Part shown: positions 6,892 to 10,382 of the stretch, in pieces
Position numbering within the stretch: position 1 is the first letter of the stretch
Layout of the letters: every line of letters starts with the position of its first letter
Source of the DNA: CAZQQN01 sp964549595
GTDB lineage: Bacteria; Bacteroidota; Bacteroidia; CAILMK01; CAYYUA01
Length of the DNA: 10,382 bases
Assembly (NCBI GenBank): GCA_964549595.1
Contig: CAZJWK010000102.1
Coordinates: forward strand, 1-10,382
Direction of reading: 5' to 3'
Notes under the pieces: model-generated
The model's input: the letters and a program-made list of their open reading frames with translations, nothing else
Database searches by the model: none
Told to the model about the DNA's origin: nothing
Position numbers and translations under genes: made by a program

Positions 6892-7971
6892 TCATTGTTC
6901 TTCATCCGGGCCATCGTCACCTTGTTGGCCTTGTTGCTGACTTGATTGTTGTCTTCCGCCTTCACCTTGTTCACCGGTTTCGCCACCACCATATTCATCT
7001 TCCGGAGAAGCTGATTTGGATATGGATTCACGCATGCTGGTGTCTGACTGGACATTTTGCATCCGGTAATAATCCATGATGCCTATGCGGCCTTCACGAA
7101 GGGCTTGAGCAGTAGCCATCGGCACTTCGGCTTCGGCTTCAATAACCTTAACGCGGGCTTCTTGGGCACGAGCCTTTTGCTCTTGTTCCTCAGCAATGGC
7201 CATGGCCCTGCGTTCTTCTGCCCGGGCCTGAGCAATATTTTTATCGGCATTGGCCTGATCAATCTGAAGTTCCGCACCAATGTTCTTTCCAACATCCACG
7301 TCTGCCACATCAATGGAAAGGATTTCAAAGGCGGTTCCGGCATCCAATCCTTTTTTCAATACGGTACGGGAGATGCTGTCCGGGTTTTCCAGAACGGCTT
7401 TGTGGTCATCCGCAGAACCGATGGAAGTAACAATACCCTCTCCGACACGGGCTAATATCGTTTCTTCACCGGCACCGCCTACCAATTGGCGGATATTCGC
7501 CCGAACCGTAACCCGGGCTTTGGCTTCCAGCTGAATCCCGTCTTTGGCCACACCGGTTACGGGTGGTGTATTGATGACTTTGGGGTTAACCGACATCTGG
7601 ACGGCATCGTAAACCTTACGGCCCGCCAGGTCTATGGCTGTTGCTTCCTGAAAGGATAATTCTATATTCGCTTTATCAGCAGAGATAAGGGCTTTTACGA
7701 CATTGTCCACGTTTCCCCCTGCCAAATAATGGGTTTCAATTTCATTGGGGGTGATGGTCAATCCGGCTTTGGTGGAGTTGATTAGGGCATTGACCACAAC
7801 AGCAGGTGGCACCTTCCGGATGCGCATTAGCACCAATTGAATGATGCTGATCCGAACGCCTGAAAATATGGCCTTAATCCAGAGGTTTATGGGCACAAAG
7901 TAGAGAAATAATAGGAGCAGAAGAAATATCCCCGCAAAAAGCAGTAAAGCACCGAAAAAGCTTAATTCCAT
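6892..7971 (-). CDS. floA: Flotillin-like protein FloA
   Basis: Encodes 359 residues of the bacterial FloA (YqfA) family, SPFH-related membrane scaffold proteins that mark ordered lipid domains. One hydrophobic N-terminal segment (about 6-27) anchors it. The family core follows, with typical stretches such as NALINSTKAGL, EIETHYLAGGNVDNVVKAL and IDLAGRKVYDAVQMSVNPKVI. A coiled-coil-prone Ala/Glu/Arg region (about 235-290, QARAEERRAMAIAEEQEQKARAQ) is expected to drive oligomerisation, and LREGRIGIMDYYRMQN (about 291-306) is a conserved C-terminal stretch. The protein is about 30 residues longer than the roughly 330 of Bacillus YqfA, through a low-complexity G/E/Q-rich acidic tail (about 322-359). 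No NfeD-type partner gene is adjacent. It lies downstream of the phosphoesterase gene, 84 bases away, with its own -7 box. Confidence 0.95.
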   Translation of the reverse strand: MELSFFGALLLFAGIFLLLLLFLYFVPINLWIKAIFSGVRISIIQLVLMRIRKVPPAVVVNALINSTKAGLTITPNEIETHYLAGGNVDNVVKALISADKANIELSFQEATAIDLAGRKVYDAVQMSVNPKVINTPPVTGVAKDGIQLEAKARVTVRANIRQLVGGAGEETILARVGEGIVTSIGSADDHKAVLENPDSISRTVLKKGLDAGTAFEILSIDVADVDVGKNIGAELQIDQANADKNIAQARAEERRAMAIAEEQEQKARAQEARVKVIEAEAEVPMATAQALREGRIGIMDYYRMQNVQSDTSMRESISKSASPEDEYGGGETGEQGEGGRQQSSQQQGQQGDDGPDEEQ

Positions 7972-8008
7972 AGGTTTAGTGTTTTATAGGCTTGGTAATT
8001 AATTATGT

Positions 8009-8016
8009 CAAAATTA
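8009..8016 (-). promoter_or_regulatory. -7 promoter box of floA
   Basis: Read on the - strand, TAATTTTG matches the Bacteroidota -7 consensus TAnnTTTG and lies 37 bases upstream of the floA ATG. A TTTG (plus-strand CAAA at 8047-8050) lies 30 bases further up, beyond the usual spacing, so only the -7 box is supported. It suggests floA can be transcribed independently of the phosphoesterase gene. Confidence 0.45.
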
Positions 8017-8055
8017 ATAGAATTTCATTAATTGATAATGCTTAAACAAAGAAAA

Positions 8056-8553
8056 TTATTTCCCCCTTTTGCCAAGCTCTACCACTTTCAGATCCTCGAT
8101 TTTCGAGGCATTGATATCCATTAGGATCAAAGTGCGCTTTTTGTGAAAACCCGTTTTGCCTGCGGCACCCGGGTTGATGTGAAGCAGGTTTAGCGACTGA
8201 TCTCGCATTACTCTTAGGATATGAGAGTGCCCGGAGATGAAAATATCCGGGGGCTCCGACTGAATACGGTCTTTTATGCGGTTTTCGTATTTTCCTGGGT
8301 AACCGCCAATATGGGTCATCCAGACGTGGAGGCCTTCACAGGTAAATTGATTATCTTCGGGGAAACGGCTGCGAATGGCTTGCCCGTCAATGTTTCCATA
8401 AACCCCTCTAACCGGGGCCAGGGTCTCCAACTCCTCTATGACTTTTTTATCGCCAAAATCTCCTGCATGCCAGATTTCCTGGCAGTCTTTCAAATGAACT
8501 TTGATCCGCTCATCCATGTAGCCGTGTGTATCACTAATCAGACCAATTTTCAT
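8056..8553 (-). CDS. YfcE/MJ0936-type metallophosphoesterase
   Basis: Encodes 165 residues, a complete small calcineurin-like phosphoesterase of the YfcE/MJ0936 family, with no signal peptide and so cytoplasmic. The two-metal ligands are all visible: D8 and H10 (SDTHG), D32 (HAGDFGD), N54 (YGNID), H81 (MTHIGG), and H109 and H111 (SGHSH), followed by the family's HINPGA (125-130). Members hydrolyse phosphodiesters such as bis-p-nitrophenyl phosphate or cyclic nucleotides in vitro; physiological substrates are mostly unknown, so none is assigned. It is divergent from rlmB with 73 bases between the start codons, and floA lies downstream on the same strand. Its own -7 box is at 8573-8580. Confidence 0.93.
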   Translation of the reverse strand: MKIGLISDTHGYMDERIKVHLKDCQEIWHAGDFGDKKVIEELETLAPVRGVYGNIDGQAIRSRFPEDNQFTCEGLHVWMTHIGGYPGKYENRIKDRIQSEPPDIFISGHSHILRVMRDQSLNLLHINPGAAGKTGFHKKRTLILMDINASKIEDLKVVELGKRGK

Positions 8554-8572
8554 ACCTTGTGTTTTTGACCTT

Positions 8573-8580
8573 CAAAAATA
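8573..8580 (-). promoter_or_regulatory. -7 promoter box of phosphoesterase gene
   Basis: On the - strand TATTTTTG matches TAnnTTTG and ends 19 bases before the ATG at 8553. No TTTG -33 box is evident at 19-21 bases. It sits back-to-back with the rlmB box in the divergent 73-base intergenic region. Confidence 0.45.
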
Positions 8581-8603
8581 GCAGTTTGCCGGTTTTTTCC
8601 TGT

Positions 8604-8611
8604 TAGTTTTG
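8604..8611 (+). promoter_or_regulatory. -7 promoter box of rlmB
   Basis: TAGTTTTG matches TAnnTTTG and ends only 15 bases before the rlmB ATG, implying a very short leader of roughly 8-11 bases. A TTTG at 8585-8588 lies 15 bases upstream, closer than the usual 19-21, so the -33 assignment is uncertain. Confidence 0.45.
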
Positions 8612-8626
8612 CACTAAACTTTAGCA

Positions 8627-9364
8627 ATGTCTAAAAAGCAAGAAAAAATTGTGGGTATACGGGCCTTAGAAGAAGCCATTGAAAGGGGCACTTCTATCAG
8701 TAAAGTATTCCTACAGAGGGGGAAAGGTGAGGAGCGTCAAAAGTTTATTTCACCGTTGAAAGCTTCGGGCATTCCGTTTCAGTGGGTGCCCAAAGAGAAG
8801 CTGAACAAGATGTATTCGGGCAACCACCAGGGTGTGCTTGCTTTTGTATCACCCATTACCTTTTACCAACTTGATCAATGGCTGCCGGCTTTGTTTGAAG
8901 AAGGGAAGGTCCCTGCCATAGGTTTATTGGACGGCATAACCGATGTCCGGAATTTCGGTGCGATTGCCCGTAGTGCGGAATGTTTGGGAATGGATGGTTT
9001 GGTCATCCCTTTTAAAGGATCTGTAACCATCACGGAAGATGCGGTAAAAGCCTCTTCCGGTGCATTACTGAATTTGCCCGTATGCCGTGAACCAGATCTG
9101 ACCGAGACGGTTCACTACCTGAAAAAATCAGGGTTGAGGATAATCGGTGTCAGTGAAAAAGGGAGTTTAAGGTTGGCTGAGGCGGATTTAACCACGCCTC
9201 TGGCTTTTGTCCTCGGTGCTGAGGACCAAGGCATTGGCGAAAAATTGAGGATCCATTTGGATGCAATTGTTAATATCCCCATGACCGGTGGCATTGAATC
9301 CCTGAATGTTTCCGTTTCCGCAGGGATTGTTTTTTACGAGATGCTTAGGCAGCGCCTGGATTGA
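8627..9364 (+). CDS. rlmB: 23S rRNA 2'-O-methyltransferase, SpoU/TrmH family (RlmB type)
   Basis: Encodes 245 residues of the SPOUT-fold SpoU family, which use S-adenosylmethionine to methylate ribose 2'-OH groups; the RlmB branch modifies the guanosine at E. coli position 2251 in the 23S rRNA P-loop. The N-terminal substrate-binding domain (about 5-75, IVGIRALEEAIERG, NHQGVLAFVSP) is that of RlmB/TrmH group 3. The knotted catalytic domain has motif 1 DGITDVRNFGAIARSAE with N109 and R115, motif 2 VLGAEDQGI with E199, and motif 3 IPMTGGIESLNVSVSAGI with S225 and N227. All key residues are intact and the length matches the family. It starts almost directly after its -7 box. RlmB is the best fit; a tRNA-methylating relative cannot be excluded. 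Confidence 0.93.
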   Translation: MSKKQEKIVGIRALEEAIERGTSISKVFLQRGKGEERQKFISPLKASGIPFQWVPKEKLNKMYSGNHQGVLAFVSPITFYQLDQWLPALFEEGKVPAIGLLDGITDVRNFGAIARSAECLGMDGLVIPFKGSVTITEDAVKASSGALLNLPVCREPDLTETVHYLKKSGLRIIGVSEKGSLRLAEADLTTPLAFVLGAEDQGIGEKLRIHLDAIVNIPMTGGIESLNVSVSAGIVFYEMLRQRLD

Positions 9365-9366
9365 AA

Positions 9367-9408
9367 AACATGCCAAAGCTTTCATGACGGAAGGTTTTAG
9401 CTCATGTT
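9367..9408. repeat. Fold-back sequence immediately after rlmB
   Basis: AACATG (9367-9372) pairs with CATGTT (9403-9408) and AGCT (9377-9380) with AGCT (9399-9402), giving an imperfect hairpin that begins two bases after the rlmB stop. No T-run follows, so it is a poor terminator. Its 3' end, TAGCTCATGTTATG (9398-9411), matches the end of the larger fold-back at 10330-10343 at 11 of 14 positions. Confidence 0.5.
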
Positions 9409-9435
9409 ATGGTCTTTAATTTATTGTATGATATT

Positions 9436-10170
9436 CTACTGTTTTCCAGGTAAAATGTGCCATTTCCATATTAATAGTGTCCAGATAATTAAGCTTATTC
9501 CACCGGCTAAATGGGTATTAAAATGGGAAAATTCTAATTGCATATTAACCCATGCATGTAAAGTGATTGCTACCAGCAGCGATTTTGTCCTTTCAGTTAG
9601 TTTACCTATTACTATTGTTAGAATTATCACAGAAATGGTCAAAAATGTTTTTCGAATTAAAATTTGAGACCAATCTCCGTCAGTTAAACCTCTGGTGAAA
9701 TGCCAAAATTCCCACATTAGCCCAAGGGTTAACCATCTTTTCCATTCTTTTAAAGCGCTAAGTGAATCTTGTAAAAAACCCCTCCATCCGAGTTCTTCAC
9801 CAAGTGTCATTAAAAATCCGAATGGGATTAATTTCAGGAAAAATTCAGGCCTTAATTTTTCACCGGGATTAATTAAGGTTATCAGAAAAAAGATTATAAA
9901 TGGCATAAAAAAGAATGCTAAACTCTTGAAAGCAGATGTCCCAAAAAATGAAATGGTTCGAATATGTGATTTCCTGAAAAAAATGAAACATAGGATGGCT
10001 GCTATCCCTGGCCCCCACATATATCCCAAATTTTTGATTCCGTTTGGAATATTTAAACCCTCCCAATATTCAGGATAAAGGTCCCTTAAAGCAAAAAGAG
10101 GCCATGAAACTGCACAGGCAATTATATAGAAAGCAATTACTTTTTTCCAATTTACCTTGTTTTCACCCAT
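9436..10170 (-). CDS. CPBP-family intramembrane protein (putative type II CAAX-prenyl-endopeptidase-like)
   Basis: Encodes 244 residues with about six to seven hydrophobic segments (near 11-28, 51-65, 84-100, 111-124, 146-158, 176-190, 197-210, 222-236), an inner-membrane protein. The CPBP (ABI/Rce1-like) signatures are in order: GEELGWRGFL with E125, E126 and R130; WEFWHF with H157; and LHAWVN with H205 and N209. These are the expected catalytic residues, so it is probably an active membrane glutamic protease; relatives act in bacteriocin self-immunity or unknown processing, and no substrate is evident here. The ATG is preceded directly by an in-frame TGA, fixing the start, with AGGTGA immediately upstream. 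The coding sequence is clearly more A+T-rich than its neighbours and lies between two fold-back elements, which suggests acquisition. Confidence 0.9.
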   Translation of the reverse strand: MGENKVNWKKVIAFYIIACAVSWPLFALRDLYPEYWEGLNIPNGIKNLGYMWGPGIAAILCFIFFRKSHIRTISFFGTSAFKSLAFFFMPFIIFFLITLINPGEKLRPEFFLKLIPFGFLMTLGEELGWRGFLQDSLSALKEWKRWLTLGLMWEFWHFTRGLTDGDWSQILIRKTFLTISVIILTIVIGKLTERTKSLLVAITLHAWVNMQLEFSHFNTHLAGGISLIIWTLLIWKWHILPGKQ

Positions 10171-10188
10171 TCACCTTTTTTTAATGGG

Positions 10189-10343
10189 CCATAACGTCAG
10201 GGGTATGGATCAAGGCGGCTTTAAACTTGTACTGACTGAAGCACCAGTAAATTCGAATTTTTCGCCCGCTACCAAAGCTCGCAAAAATTGACGAGCTTGC
10301 AAATAGGCTCCAACCCCGCCATGGAACCATAGCCTATGTTGTG
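10189..10343. repeat. Long imperfect fold-back element, attC-like in layout
   Basis: Nested arms pair over about 155 bases: CATAAC (10190-10195) with GTTGTG (10338-10343, one G-T pair); TATGG (10204-10208) with CCATA (10327-10331), plus GG/CC beyond one mismatch; and GGCGG (10214-10218) with CCGCC (10316-10320). Inside are hairpins TACTG (10230-10234)/CAGTA (10245-10249) and AAGCTCG (10275-10281)/CGAGCTT (10292-10298), and the perfect palindrome AAATTCGAATTT (10249-10260). The layout resembles integron cassette sites, but the end sequences do not fit the attC core rule GTTRRRY. A structured RNA or a non-mobile repeat family are alternatives. Confidence 0.5.
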
Positions 10344-10344
10344 C

Positions 10345-10363
10345 TTTCGTCCTTTTTTCGTCC
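10345..10363 (+). repeat. Short direct repeat TTTCGTCC
   Basis: TTTCGTCC occurs at 10345-10352 and again at 10356-10363, an 11-base period directly after the fold-back element. No role is evident. Confidence 0.5.
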
Positions 10364-10382
10364 AAAATTGATTGAAAGCTCA

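Noticed and set aside
6813..7079. 88-codon open frame on the + strand overlapping the floA 3' end
   Set aside because: Most of it is antisense to the strongly supported floA, and its His/Arg-rich composition is what the complement of the floA tail gives.
7057..7534. Open frames on both strands inside floA
   Set aside because: They are out-of-frame or antisense shadows of floA, whose family identity is clear.
8221..8568. 115-codon open frame antisense to the phosphoesterase gene
   Set aside because: The - strand gene has all metal-binding motifs; the antisense frame has none and no start signals.
9404..10078. Open frames on the + strand across the CPBP gene
   Set aside because: Antisense to a gene with complete CPBP motifs; no domain recognised.
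1..10382. CRISPR array, tRNA, rRNA or transposase
   Set aside because: No regularly spaced repeats, cloverleaf, rRNA-like sequence or transposase motif was seen on either strand.

Overview
The window looks like chromosomal DNA from a member of the Bacteroidota, most likely a Cytophagales-type bacterium. This is inferred from gene content, from weak or absent Shine-Dalgarno sequences, and from several upstream boxes matching the TAnnTTTG -7 element of this phylum. I cannot name the genus. Most genes are housekeeping or cell-envelope genes with similar base composition. The last gene (9436-10170) is visibly more A+T-rich and sits between fold-back sequences.

Layout: 1-479 has no convincing gene, but holds a branched inverted-repeat structure (56-196) and the recG leader. 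recG (480-2585, +) is followed by a small secreted protein of unknown function (2805-3323, +) with a strong terminator (3353-3395). Next comes a probable three-gene run on the + strand: a secreted MORN/YwqK-type repeat protein (3514-3936), a PolX/PHP-family DNA repair protein whose polymerase site is degenerate (3992-5692), and a family 9 glycosyltransferase (5667-6665) that overlaps polX by 26 bases through a TTG start.

On the - strand lie a flotillin-like floA (6892-7971) with a long Q/G/E-rich tail, and a YfcE/MJ0936-type metallophosphoesterase (8056-8553). The phosphoesterase is divergent from a SpoU-family 23S rRNA 2'-O-methyltransferase of the RlmB type (8627-9364, +). A CPBP-family membrane protein (9436-10170, -) closes the gene set.

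Functionally the genes are mixed. recG and polX serve DNA repair, rlmB serves ribosome maturation, and the glycosyltransferase and FloA serve the envelope. No single pathway unites them. The most interesting signals are the polymerase-dead but exonuclease-intact PolX, and the fold-back elements at 56-196, 9367-9408 and 10189-10343. The last two flank the AT-rich CPBP gene, end in a similar motif, and resemble cassette-type recombination sites in layout, although they do not match the integron attC consensus.
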